A stretch of DNA of 64,000 nucleotides from Flavobacteriales bacterium (GTDB lineage Bacteria; Bacteroidota; Bacteroidia; UBA10329), in the NCBI GenBank assembly GCA_020635495.1, contig JACJZQ010000011.1:1-64000 (forward strand). The letters are read 5' to 3'. Position 1 is the stretch's first letter. Every line of letters begins with the position of its first letter. Positions 16,795-27,600 of the stretch are shown piece after piece. The notes beneath the pieces were generated by a model that saw nothing but the letters and a program-made list of their open reading frames with translations, searched no databases and was not told the DNA's origin. A program made the position numbers and the translations under genes.

Positions 16795-17820
16795 ATGAAA
16801 AAACTTTACACTTTATGTCTTGGGCTTTTGACCGTTTCGACCATGGCTCAGGTTCCAACCAACTTTGGCACCAATGCCGAGGATGGCATTTCGTACCAAA
16901 CCTACAACCTCATAGACCACGGTGTAGTCAGTTCGGTACGCTTTCAAGCACAGAATTCCATACCTGAAGGACAAGGCACTTGGGAGTTTTTCACGGGAAG
17001 CTATAACCCCGTATGGAGACCATACCTGCCTGATGATACGTTAAGTGGATTCGATGCGATCATCGATCCTTCTGTAGAAACAGCAAGTGCCAGATTCAAT
17101 ACAAATCCTCCTGGAGGAGCAACAGGTTTGCTTCCAGCCATTCAAGCAGGTTATTACTACACGGCTATCATTCAAGATGGAACGGGAGATAATTTCATGT
17201 CTATTATTGAGACTGATTTTGCTCCGGTAGCAATCGATACTGTTTACAACACGCCTACCGAAGTTTTTGAAGGTCAGACAGTGGCTTTTACTGTTGAGCT
17301 AGACGGAGCTAATGCACTGAGTCCTGGAGAGCATCTTTTCGTTAGATGGTCGACCAATGATTTTGCAACATCTAATTTCACAGAGATAACGAATTTCAAT
17401 GCAGGTGTGGGTCAATTCTCTTATCCAGCTGGTCTTTTGCCTGTTGGAACAACGTTCAAGTATTATGCATTAGTTACTGAAGAAGCTGACCCAGCTTCAT
17501 TGGATGATGTTGACTATTACACTCTCTATTTCGGCAATAATGGGGGCAATAACTATGAATTCACCGTTTCTGCCTTAACGCGAATCGAAGACATAAAAAC
17601 CGAATTCGGTATTTTCCAAGCAAATGGAATAATCACTGTTAAGAATACTGAAGACCTACAGTCTATTGAGCTGATTTCGGTTGATGGTCAGCGCGTTGCG
17701 AATGTTGCAGTAGTCGGAGGTTCAACTACCGTTAGCACAGAGGGACTTGCTTCCGGTGTTTACGTGCTTAATCTGATTGGAAATGACTCAGTAGAGAGTG
17801 TCAAATTGTTTGTTGATTAA
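16795..17820 (+). CDS. T9SS-sorted secreted protein in the SusE/F position
   Basis: 341 residues, 10 bp after susD and before a strong terminator, so the last gene of the susCD unit. A signal peptide (MKKLYTLCLGLLTVSTMAQ) is followed by two beta-rich segments of no recognised family: one around GTWEFFTGSYNPVWRPYLP, one Ig/E-set-like (VFEGQTVAFTVELDGANAL, FVRWSTNDFATSN, FKYYALVTEE). The last ~75 residues (IEDIKTEFGIFQANGIITV to SVKLFVD) look like a type A T9SS sorting domain, including a LASGVYVLNLIG segment. SusE/F starch-binding lipoproteins occupy this slot in Bacteroides; here the product would be exported by T9SS instead. Glycan binding is inferred from position only. Confidence 0.75.
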   Translation: MKKLYTLCLGLLTVSTMAQVPTNFGTNAEDGISYQTYNLIDHGVVSSVRFQAQNSIPEGQGTWEFFTGSYNPVWRPYLPDDTLSGFDAIIDPSVETASARFNTNPPGGATGLLPAIQAGYYYTAIIQDGTGDNFMSIIETDFAPVAIDTVYNTPTEVFEGQTVAFTVELDGANALSPGEHLFVRWSTNDFATSNFTEITNFNAGVGQFSYPAGLLPVGTTFKYYALVTEEADPASLDDVDYYTLYFGNNGGNNYEFTVSALTRIEDIKTEFGIFQANGIITVKNTEDLQSIELISVDGQRVANVAVVGGSTTVSTEGLASGVYVLNLIGNDSVESVKLFVD

Positions 17821-17840
17821 GTGGATTGATTCATATTTCA

Positions 17841-17877
17841 GGCCGTCCGACCTTGTCGAGACGGCCTTTATTTTATT
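17841..17877 (+). terminator. Rho-independent terminator of the susC-susD operon
   Basis: GGCCGTC (17841-17847) pairs with GACGGCC (17860-17866). An inner CGAC/GTCG stem extends it with one bulged base, and TTTATTTTATT follows. It ends the susCD unit only four bases before the ATG of the next GH13 gene. Confidence 0.88.
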
Positions 17878-17880
17878 CGG

Positions 17881-19719
17881 ATGAAACGAATTCTTACACT
17901 TCTATTTGTTCTGATTGCCATTGCTGCGCAAGCGCAATATGCTCCTGAATTGAAATTCTACCCACCAAACTGGTGGACAGAAATGCCCGAAGAAGAATTC
18001 CAACTCATGGTTTATGGTGTTTCCAAAACCTTAGAAGTGAAGGTGGCTGATGATTCTGAAGTTGAGATTGTCGGAGAGCATTTTGTGGATAACGAACGCT
18101 ACGTATTTCTCGACATTCGAGTGCCGAAGTCATTCGATGGAGATGGGTTTGGTCTGGAGTTCATTGATGGCGATTTCCGCTTCAAAATGACCTATCCGCT
18201 GCTGAAGCGAGATGATTCTCCTAACATTCATTCGGGTATTAACTCATCAGACCTGATTTACCTCATTTTCCCAGACCGCTTTGCCAACGGAAATGAGGAG
18301 AATGATGTGAATCTTTCCATGACAGATAAACGTGTGAAGCGGGATTCACTCAAAACCCGTCATGGTGGAGATATTCAAGGAATCCGAGATAAACTTTTTC
18401 ATTTCAGAGATCTTGGTGCAACAGCCGTTTGGATCAATCCATTATTGACCAATGATCAACCTTGGGAGAGCTACCACGGCTACGCGGCCACCGACCATTA
18501 CGAAATCGACCCACGGTTTGGAACGTTGGAAGAATACAAAGCATTGGTTAACGAGTGCCATCGTTCAGGGATTAAGGTCATTAAAGACATCGTTTTCAAT
18601 CACGTAGGCGCCAATCATCATCTGATCGAGAATTTGCCAGCAAAGGATTGGATTCACATTTGGCCCGAGTTCCAAAAGACCAGTTATCGTGCGCCAACGC
18701 TCATGGATCCATACGCATCGGAAATGGACAAGAAGATCATGACAGATGGTTGGTTCGATTATCATATGCCCGATCTCAATCAGCAGAATGAATTGCTTGC
18801 CAACTTTCTCATTTACAACTCCATTTGGTGGATTGAGATGACAGGAATTGACGCCTATAGAATTGACACCTACGCGTATTCTGATGAAGAATTCATGGCC
18901 AATTGGGCCAAAAAGATCAAGAAGTTCTATCCGAAATTCACGCTATTCGGAGAGACTTGGGTTCATGGAACGCCTGTACAAGCACACTTCACCCAGAACA
19001 ATAATATGAATGGTGATTTCAATACGGAATTGCCAGCAGTGACCGATTTTCAGTTGTACTATGCCATTAATGATGCGTTGAACAAAAAGCAAGAATGGAC
19101 AGATGGTGTGGCCAAATTGTATTACACCATGGCCAAAGATTTTGTTTATGAAGATCCAAACAGGAATGTGGTTTTCTTGGATAACCACGACCTGAGTCGA
19201 TTCTATTCTATGGTTGGAGAGGATTTTGAAAAGTGGAAAATGGGAATCGGTTGGTTGATGACTACCCGTGGTATTCCAATGTTGTACTACGGAACCGAAA
19301 TTCTGATGACCGGCTACACCGACCCTGATGCCAAAGTAAGAGCCGATTTCCCTGGTGGTTGGAAGTCTGACACAACGGATAAATTCACAAAGGAGGGGAG
19401 AACCACACAGGAGAATGAAGCCTACGAATACATACAGAAGTTGGCAAAATTCAGGCGGAAATCGAAGGCTATTACCAAGGGTTCTACCATTCAGTTTGTG
19501 CCTGAAAATGACGTGTATGTCTATTTCCGTTACACGGATTCAGAAACCATAATGGTTGCTATGAACACTTCAGAAACGGACCAAACTTTGGATACGCAGC
19601 GATTTGCGGAGCGGATCGGCAGTTCAGAAAGCGGGGTTAACGTGGTAACTGACGAAACCATTCAGCTTGAAAATTTAAAACTGCCTTCGAAAAGTTTGTT
19701 AATTCTTCGATTGAACTGA
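17881..19719 (+). CDS. Periplasmic SusA-like GH13 (cyclomaltodextrinase/neopullulanase type)
   Basis: 612 residues. The signal peptide MKRILTLLFVLIAIAAQAQ lacks a lipobox, indicating a soluble periplasmic enzyme. An N-terminal cyclomaltodextrinase beta domain (residues ~20-115, ELKFYPPNWWTEMPEEEFQ and LMVYG) precedes the barrel. Catalytic regions are DIVFNHVGANHH, GIDAYRIDTYAY (nucleophile D329), FGETWVHG (acid/base E358) and DNHDLSRF (D437). A short C-terminal beta domain ends KSLLILRLN. Length and architecture match SusA neopullulanase. The susCD terminator ends just before the ATG, so this gene depends on read-through or on a promoter buried in the hairpin region. Confidence 0.93.
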   Translation: MKRILTLLFVLIAIAAQAQYAPELKFYPPNWWTEMPEEEFQLMVYGVSKTLEVKVADDSEVEIVGEHFVDNERYVFLDIRVPKSFDGDGFGLEFIDGDFRFKMTYPLLKRDDSPNIHSGINSSDLIYLIFPDRFANGNEENDVNLSMTDKRVKRDSLKTRHGGDIQGIRDKLFHFRDLGATAVWINPLLTNDQPWESYHGYAATDHYEIDPRFGTLEEYKALVNECHRSGIKVIKDIVFNHVGANHHLIENLPAKDWIHIWPEFQKTSYRAPTLMDPYASEMDKKIMTDGWFDYHMPDLNQQNELLANFLIYNSIWWIEMTGIDAYRIDTYAYSDEEFMANWAKKIKKFYPKFTLFGETWVHGTPVQAHFTQNNNMNGDFNTELPAVTDFQLYYAINDALNKKQEWTDGVAKLYYTMAKDFVYEDPNRNVVFLDNHDLSRFYSMVGEDFEKWKMGIGWLMTTRGIPMLYYGTEILMTGYTDPDAKVRADFPGGWKSDTTDKFTKEGRTTQENEAYEYIQKLAKFRRKSKAITKGSTIQFVPENDVYVYFRYTDSETIMVAMNTSETDQTLDTQRFAERIGSSESGVNVVTDETIQLENLKLPSKSLLILRLN

Positions 19720-19768
19720 TAAGCAGGTTCTTGAGACTTTGTAACTTTTGTCTACAAAACGAAAAACC

Positions 19769-20608
19769 ATGCGAACATTTACACGATTTGCAGCCATTCT
19801 TTCATTTTTAGGTTTGAGCTACAGCGCGGTTATAGCGCAGAATTATTCGGAGAATCAAGCTCAATTGCAGAAGTACGAATCTGATGAGTTGTATGATAAC
19901 GAAGCCAAGCACGATGTAAGCGGAAAATGGGTCGGAACGGAAATTCAATACGATGAAACGGGAACGTTCATCAAAGTGAAATTCGATATCGTATTTGAGT
20001 TTGAGCAGGATGGAAACAAGGTTACCGGAACATCTTACATCAAAGACAAGTTGCATAACGACATCGGTTACATGAACATCCGTGGTTATGTGATCGGAGA
20101 TAAACTTCACTTCGAGGAGTACGAGCTGACCTCGCAGCAATGGGAAACCCCTAACCGTGTTTGGTGCTTTAGAACAGGAGAGTTGGATCTGACCAAACTT
20201 CGCAGACAAATGCAGCTTTCTGGCGATTATGATTCTTATGCAGCGTACGATTATCGTCCGTGCCGAGATTACTGCCACACGGTTGTTTACAAGGATGCTG
20301 CGGAGCCCACAGAACCAGCCGATTTCAGCTTCAATTCAGCATATGATGAGGATAATCTGATTCAAGTGGCGCCAAGCCCGTTCAGAGACCAGACCACATT
20401 GAGTTACACCATTGCTAAGGACGCCAAAATCCAGTTGGACGTGTTTGATCTGAATGGAAGAAAAGTTGCCGAGTTGGTAAACACCACACAGCAAAAAGGT
20501 AAGTACAGCGAAGTTTTTGAAGCTGGAAATAACCCTGCTGGCAGTTATTTGGTTCGGTTATTTGTTGATGGAGAACTATACACCAAGCAAGTGGTGTTGA
20601 TGAAATAA
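19769..20608 (+). CDS. Secreted protein of unknown function with T9SS sorting domain
   Basis: 279 residues from the ATG at 19769 (a TTG seven codons upstream is less likely). The signal peptide (RFAAILSFLGLSYSAVIAQ) precedes a ~160-residue central domain of mostly beta character with DVSGKWVGTEIQYDETG and FEFEQDGNKVTGTSYI. This resembles lipocalin/avidin-like small beta-barrel domains found in Bacteroidota secreted proteins, but I do not assign a family. Residues ~200-279 form a type A T9SS domain (VAPSPFRDQTTLSYTI, VFDLNGRKVAEL, AGSYLVRLFVDGELYTKQVVL). A strong terminator follows. It is probably a single-gene unit beside the starch locus, without clear functional linkage. Confidence 0.7.
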   Translation: MRTFTRFAAILSFLGLSYSAVIAQNYSENQAQLQKYESDELYDNEAKHDVSGKWVGTEIQYDETGTFIKVKFDIVFEFEQDGNKVTGTSYIKDKLHNDIGYMNIRGYVIGDKLHFEEYELTSQQWETPNRVWCFRTGELDLTKLRRQMQLSGDYDSYAAYDYRPCRDYCHTVVYKDAAEPTEPADFSFNSAYDEDNLIQVAPSPFRDQTTLSYTIAKDAKIQLDVFDLNGRKVAELVNTTQQKGKYSEVFEAGNNPAGSYLVRLFVDGELYTKQVVLMK

Positions 20609-20630
20609 AAGACTTTCCGAGTATAAACCC

Positions 20631-20669
20631 AGACCTCGTAGGTTTTCAAAACTTGCGAGGTCTTTTTTA
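20631..20669 (+). terminator. Rho-independent terminator
   Basis: AGACCTCG (20631-20638) pairs with CGAGGTCT (20656-20663), followed by a run of T. It ends the plus-strand T9SS protein gene and lies between two convergent genes. Confidence 0.87.
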
Positions 20670-21590
20670 TTTGCAGTTATAAACGATAACCCCTTTTGCT
20701 TCTTGATGGCCTAATTCGGCTGCTTTTTTCCAGTCAAAGCAGGCCTCTTCTGTTTTGCCCAATCTAGCAGTTGCCTGTCCGCGGAGGTAATGTGCATTGG
20801 CCAGGTCCTGTTTCATCTCAATAACGCGCGTGTAATCTTGAATGGCGGCTTCGTAGTTCTTCAGTTTTTCAAAGACTTCGCCACGCACCAAAAGCATTTG
20901 TGCCTGAGGTTTGTCTATTCTGTCAATGGCTTTGGAATAGTAGGTGAGGGCGTCTGTATATTCCTCAATCTCGTAAGAAATGCGGCCAATGTCCCAAGTC
21001 AATTGAAGGTTGTTCGGATTTAACTCTACCACCCTCTTGTAATCTTCCAGCGCCAGTTTGGTCTCGTTCGTACGCATGTACAATTGGCCTCGGTCAAAAT
21101 GAGCCTGCTTCAAATTCGCATCCTTCATTTTGATGGCGGTTGCAAAGTCTTCCAACGCCTTTTGGTTCTTACCTAACCGGATATATGTTTGAGCCCGGTT
21201 GAGAAGTGTTTGAGAACCATAACCATTGCCAATTTCTATTGCTTTGGTGTTCGCAGCAAGTGCTTCGTTGTAATTGCCTAATTGATAGGCCGTCAAGGCA
21301 AGCATGAAATATCCATCACCGTTGGTTGAATCCAAGGTCACCGTTTTGGAAAAGTCATCATATGCACCTTGGACATTTCTACGATTTCTACGAACCTGTC
21401 CGCGGTTCATCCAACCCATCGGGTCTGTGCTATCGGCCGTAATGGCCCAATCAAACCAACGCTCTGCTTGTTTCAGATCATTCTGATTGTATGAAGCAAT
21501 GCCGCGTTCCATAAACGTCTGGGCTTGGCCGTCAATTGTAGACAGACTAAGCAGGAATAAAAACGACACGTATGTCAACTTTTGCATCAT
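20667..21590 (-). CDS. Exported TPR-repeat protein
   Basis: 307 residues. A signal peptide (MMQKLTYVSFLFLLSLSTIDGQAQ) is followed by about seven tetratricopeptide repeats. Examples are IASYNQNDLKQAERWFDWAI, ALTAYQLGNYNEALAANTKA and AHYLRGQATARLGKTEEACF. TPR arrays mediate protein-protein contacts; no specific partner can be named. The start could be either of two adjacent ATGs at 21590 and 21587. It lies convergent to the T9SS protein gene and 82 bp downstream of the giant adhesin on the same strand, separated from it by a terminator. Confidence 0.85.
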   Translation of the reverse strand: MMQKLTYVSFLFLLSLSTIDGQAQTFMERGIASYNQNDLKQAERWFDWAITADSTDPMGWMNRGQVRRNRRNVQGAYDDFSKTVTLDSTNGDGYFMLALTAYQLGNYNEALAANTKAIEIGNGYGSQTLLNRAQTYIRLGKNQKALEDFATAIKMKDANLKQAHFDRGQLYMRTNETKLALEDYKRVVELNPNNLQLTWDIGRISYEIEEYTDALTYYSKAIDRIDKPQAQMLLVRGEVFEKLKNYEAAIQDYTRVIEMKQDLANAHYLRGQATARLGKTEEACFDWKKAAELGHQEAKGVIVYNCK

Positions 21591-21615
21591 CAATTACCAA
21601 GTTACAACTGCTGTA

Positions 21616-21653
21616 AAAACAAAGCAGCGATTTCCTGTGGAAACCGCTGCTTT
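21616..21653 (-). terminator. Rho-independent terminator after the giant adhesin gene
   Basis: On the minus strand AAAGCAGCG pairs with CGCTGCTTT (21653-21645 with 21629-21621), with further pairing TTTCC/GGAAA toward the loop, then GTTTTTAC. It lies directly after the stop codon of the 3300-residue protein. Confidence 0.85.
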
Positions 21654-21675
21654 TAACATTTGTTGATTTATCCTG

Positions 21676-24600
21676 TTATCTGATCAACGTGATCGTACCT
21701 GTTTTCTTGAAGCTTCCCTCACTGTGGTTCGGGTTCAAGACATTGAGAACATAGTAGTATGTTCCAGCTTCACACTCTAAACCAGCAGGCGTTTTACCAT
21801 CCCAGAAAACTTCGCCAGTGCTATCGTGATGCATTACAATTCCCCATCTGTTGTAAATGGTTATCTCGTAATTCTCAACTCCGAAGTTTCCAATGAACAG
21901 TTGATCGTTGTATCCATCGTTGTTCGGGGTGAATACGTTTGGAATGTCAATAACCTGCGTTATCTCCACAATGGCCGTATCTGTTCCAAGACAACCATCT
22001 TCATTCTCTGTGGTAACCACTACCGTGAAGAATCCTTCGTCAGAGTAAAAGTTGCTCACAGATTGTCCATCGAGGAACATTCCGTCTCCCATATCCCAAG
22101 ACCAGTAAACGATGGAACTGTCTCCACTGATTTCCTCAAACAAGTGCTCCACCTCTAGGAATCCTGATGGATTTGTCTGAATCAAAGCATCTGGTGTATC
22201 GAACACGTTGATTTCGGTGGAATCTGAACTTGTTTGACTACAAACTGCATTGCTCACAGTAACTGTGTAAACGCCAACAGAATCTGCTAATACCACAATA
22301 CTGGCGGTTGTTTCTCCTGTACTCCAGAGGTAGTTTTCACCTCCTGAAGCAACAAGCACGATAGTGTCGCCAGGACAAGCAATGTTACCTCCTGTGATCA
22401 CGGCTACAGGAACCGGACCAACAGAGACAATTGGTGCATCGTCTGTTGCCGTACAACCATTGGTATCAGTAACTACCACAGAGTAGAGCGATTCGTCAAT
22501 TACAGCTAGGGTAGAGCCGTCTGCTCCTGCGATACTGCTGCCATTTTCGAACCATTCAAATGTTACCACATCATCTGTTGTGGCCGTTAGCAGTGCAGAA
22601 TCACCTTCGCAGATTTCTGTTGCGCTCGCTGTTACGCTCACTTCAGGAAGTTCAAAGACTTCAACAGAAATCGTATCGCTCATGCTTGAACAGCCGTTCT
22701 CGTCTGTGATTTCTACTGAGTATTCTCCAGAAGTGGTAACAATGATGGATTGCGTGTTGGCATTATTCGACCATTCCCAAGATGAACCACCAATTGCAGT
22801 CAATTCAACTTCTCCGCCATCGCAGAAAGCAACTGGTCCGCTCGTGCCTATCTCAGCAGGTTCAGGTATGTAAACTACCACATCAATCGTGTCTGAATTT
22901 CCAACACAAGTATTGGCATCTGCGATCTGTACGGAGTAGCTGCCGGATTCATAAACCGTGATGGACTGAGTTGTTTCTCCATTTGGCTCCCATAGGTACG
23001 CTTCTGCAGTAGTAACTGTCAACGTAACAGAATCTCCTTCGCAGAAAGATGCTGGTCCAGACAACGTGATCTGCGGCTCTGGAAGCTCAAATACCTCAAC
23101 AGAAATGGTATCTGAATCGGTTGTACAACCGTTTGCATCTTCCACCGTTACACTGTATTCGCCAGATTCATGAGCATAAATGCTTTGAGTGGTTTCTCCG
23201 TTAGGAGACCAAACGAATGTTGCTCCTGAACTTGCTGAAAGCAATACTGAATCACCATCGCAGAACGCTGTCTGACCATTTACAGAAACGGTGACTGGTT
23301 CTATTTCGAACACTTCAACAACAACTGCTTCAGATTCTCCTTCACAACCGTTCTGGTCAACCACCGTTACCGTGTAGGTTCCAGCCGTGTTCACGGTAAT
23401 GGATTGTGTTGTTTCTCCGTTTGGAGACCAAGTGTAGCTTGATGCAGCAGATGAGGTCAATGTCACAGAATCTTCAGGGCAAATGGTCAGTGGACCGCTG
23501 GCAGTGATCTCTGGTTCTGGAAGATCGAACACGGTGATAACCACAGGGTCTGAAGTTCCTTGACAACCGTTCTCATCTGTAACAGTAACTCGGTAGATAC
23601 CCGGATCAGTAACAGTTATTGACTGAGTTGTTTCACCATTCGATGCCCAGAAGTAGCTTTCTGCGGCAGATGATGTAAGTACTACAGAACCTTCTTGACA
23701 GAATTCTGTTGGGCCATCTGCTGTGATGGTTGGCTGCGGCAGCGGGTTCACCGTTACCTCAACCGAATCAGAAGATGCATAATTACATCCGTTCGCATCG
23801 GTGATGCTCACCGTGTAAATTCCGGATGCTGAAACAGTAATTGACTGTGTGGTTTCTCCATTAGGAGACCATGTCCAAGCCGTTCCGGTTGAAGCGGTAA
23901 GTACCACTTGACCACCATCACAGAATTCGGTTGCACCATCTGCCGTTATCTCAACTTCTTCCTCTTCGAATACGGTAATAGTAACCGGGTCTGAAACTGC
24001 TATACATTCGTTCTCATTAGTAACAGCAACGGTGTAAGTTCCTGAAACGTAAATGGTGATGGACTGAGTTGTTTCCCCATTCGGAGACCACTGATAAACG
24101 TATCCGGCAGGAGCGGTCAGAGTAACTGAATCACCCTCGCAGAATTCTGTTGGTCCGCTCAAGGTTACCGTTGCATCTGGTAGCGGATTAACAATTACCT
24201 CAACAGGATCTGAAGTAGAAACACAGCCGTTCTCGTCAGTTACAGTTACCGTGTAAATGCCAGATTCACTAACGTTGATGGTTTGAGCCGTTTCTCCGTT
24301 TGGAGACCACTCGTAAGATGCTCCAGGAGAGGAAACAAGAATTACCTCACCACCTTCACAGAATTCAGTATCACCTTGTGCCGTTACGGTAGCAGGGTCA
24401 ACATCAAATTCAGTAACTGTAATGATGTTGGATTCTCCAGAACATCCTTCTTCGTCCGTTACTGTCAATTGGTAATCTCCAGATGCAGTAACAGTAATCG
24501 ATTGGCTGGTCTCGCCATTGGGCAACCAACTGTAAATGTATCCAGCAGGACCTGTCAGCATCACAGAACCACCTTCACAGAATTCGGCTGGCCCAGCTGC

Positions 24601-27600
24601 AGTAATAACTGGTTCTGGATTGTCATTTACGATAACTTGAATTGGGTCTGAAGTTGATTGGCAGCCATCTTCATTGGTGATGGTTACGCGGTAGATTCCA
24701 GATTCAGTTACAACAATTGATTGTGTTGTTTGACCGAATGGTGCCCAAGCATAAGACGCAGATTCAGATGACGTCAATGTTACTGAACCACCATCACAGA
24801 AAGTCAATGGTCCATCGGCTGTAACAATCGGTTCTGGCAGGTCAAATACTGTGATTTCGATATCATCAGAACTTGATTCGCAACCGTTGGCATCTGTTAC
24901 TGTAACTGAATAGTTTCCAGCTTCGGTAACCGTAATAGATTGTGTTGTTTCTCCATTCGGCATCCATGAGTATGAAGAACCTTGTGAAGCAGTCAGAACT
25001 ACGGAACTTCCATCACAGAATTCAGTCGGGCCATCAGCGGTAATTGTCGCTGGATCAACTTGGAAAATCGATACGGTTGTAGATGCAGAAGTTCCTTCGC
25101 AACCATCTTCAGTCACCACATTTACCGTGTAATCTCCTGCATCGTAAACGGTGATTGATTGTGTTGTTTCTCCGTTTGGACTCCACAAGTAGCTAGCTGC
25201 TTCACTTGAAGTAAGTGTTACGGAATCTCCTTCGCAGAAGATGGTAGGTCCGTCTGCGGTGATTGTTGGAACAACCAATGGCGGATCCGTCAATGTGGTA
25301 GAGTAGGTGTAGATACAACCGTTCTGATCTACAATTGTAGCGGTGTATGTTCCAGCAGAAAGTCCTGAAATATCAGCAGTGTTCTGACCGCTGTTCCAAG
25401 CTACGAGGTATGGCCCAAGACCACCAGAAACGGTGAGGTCAATAGAACCATCATTTCCTTCAAAACAAGTTGGGTCAACATCAACACTTGAAACTTGAAG
25501 TGTGTCTGGTTCGGTTACAACTGCTGATGCTGTAACTGTACATCCATTCTCATCAGTTACAAGAACATTGTAAGAGCCTGGTCCAACATTATTAAGGTCC
25601 TCAGTAGTGGCACCATTATCCCAAGCAAACGTGTAATCTGGAGTTCCACCTGTTACGGTCAGCTCAACTACCGCATTTCCTAGTCCATGACATGAAACAT
25701 TGTCAACGGCTGTTGCTGCTTCGAGCAATGCTGGTTGAGAAACGTTACCGCTTACGGTCTGAGAACAGTTTACTGCATCTGTAACTGTAACGGTGTAAGA
25801 ACCAGCTGCAAGTCCTGAAATGGTAGGAGTTGTTGCACCATTGCTCCAAGAGTAAGTGAATGGAGCTGTTCCACCAGTTACAACCGCAGTTGCAGAGCCA
25901 TCACCTGCTTCAAAGCAGCTGAGACTTTCAGTGTTTATGGCAACACTGAATCCAGTACAAAGAAGAGGATTTACAGTAATGGTTACTGTCTCTTCACATC
26001 CGTTCGCATCCGTAACAGTTACGGTGTAAGTTCCTGGGCAAAGGTCAGATGCAGTTGCAGTTGTCTGTCCGTCACTCCATTCATACGAATAAGGAGGCGT
26101 GCCACCAGAAGCCGTTGCAGTGGCAGAACCATCGCAACCTTCGAAAGTTTGCTCATCAGTAACTGAAGTTGAAACGCTCAGTGAAGAAGGTTCTGAAATA
26201 ACCACAGAACCAGAAGACTCACAGCCAATAGAGTCGGTTACAACCACAGAGTATGGTCCTGCAGATACTCCTGAAAGTGTTTGAGTGGTCGATCCGTTGT
26301 TCCATAAGTACGTGAATGGTGTATTGTTCTGAACCGTAACCGGGGTTGCCGTTGCGGTTCCAGTTTCGCTACCGTTACAGTCAACATCTGTGCTTGACAT
26401 ATTCACATCAAGATCACACGAAGGTGGGTTAACGATGTTGCTCGTGGTGTATTCACACTCGTTGGCATCGTACACCGTTACAGTGTAAGTTCCAGCGCAC
26501 AGATCGGTAATGGTTTGGGTTGTTCCTCCGTTGCTCCATTCGTACGTGTATGGAGGTGTACCGCCTGTTGGGTTAACTGTAGCTGAACCATTGCAGCCAT
26601 TCACCAAAGTTTCGTCCTGAACAATAACAACTGCCGTAAGGATATTCGGTTGTCCTACCGTTGCATTGCAAGTGGCTATACAGCCATTGGCATCGGTAAC
26701 GGTAACTACATATGTTCCCGCTGTAAGCCCAGACTGAGAAGCGTCTGTGCTTCCATTGCTCCAAGAGTAGGAGTAAGGCTCCGTTCCGCCAGTAACTGAA
26801 ACGGAAACACTTCCGTTGGCATCGCCATTACAAAGAGCGTCTTCCGAGGAGCATGTTGCAACCAGAAGGTTTGGCTCTGTAATGGTTGTCTCATATGTGA
26901 ACAGACAACCGTTCTGATCGGCAAATGTCACTGTGTAAGTTCCCGCAGACAGACCACTTATGTCTTGAGTGGTAGCACCATTACTCCAAGAGTACAAGTA
27001 CGGAGGAAGTCCTCCTGTAGGTGTGAGATCGATTGAACCGTTGTCTCCCTCGTTACAAGAAACCTGAACATCGATACTTGAAGCACCCAATGTATCCAAC
27101 TCAGTAACCACGGCAGAAGCCGTTGTGGTACATCCGTTCTCATCTGTAACAAGAACGTTGTAAGAACCTGGTCCAACGCCATTAAGATCTTCAGTAGTTG
27201 CTCCGTTGTCCCAAGCGAAAGAGTAATCTGGAGTTCCACCGGTAACGGTCAATTCAACCACTCCGTTTCCTATTCCGTGGCAAGAAACATTGTCAACCGC
27301 AGTTGCTGCTTCTAGAAGCGCAGGCTGAGTAACATTACCGCTTACGGTCTGTGAACAGTTTACCGCATCGGTAACTGTTACGGTGTAAGAACCAGCAGCC
27401 AGATCTGTGATTGTTGGGGTTGTTCCGCCATTGCTCCAAGAGTAAGTGAATGGAGCTGTTCCACCAGTTACAACCGCAGTTGCAGAACCATCGCCCGCTT
27501 CAAAACAGCTGAGGCTTTGCCTGTTTACCGCAACGCTGAAACCAGTGCAAAGGAGAGGATTAACGGTAATCGTTACCGTCTCTTCACATCCATTGGCATC

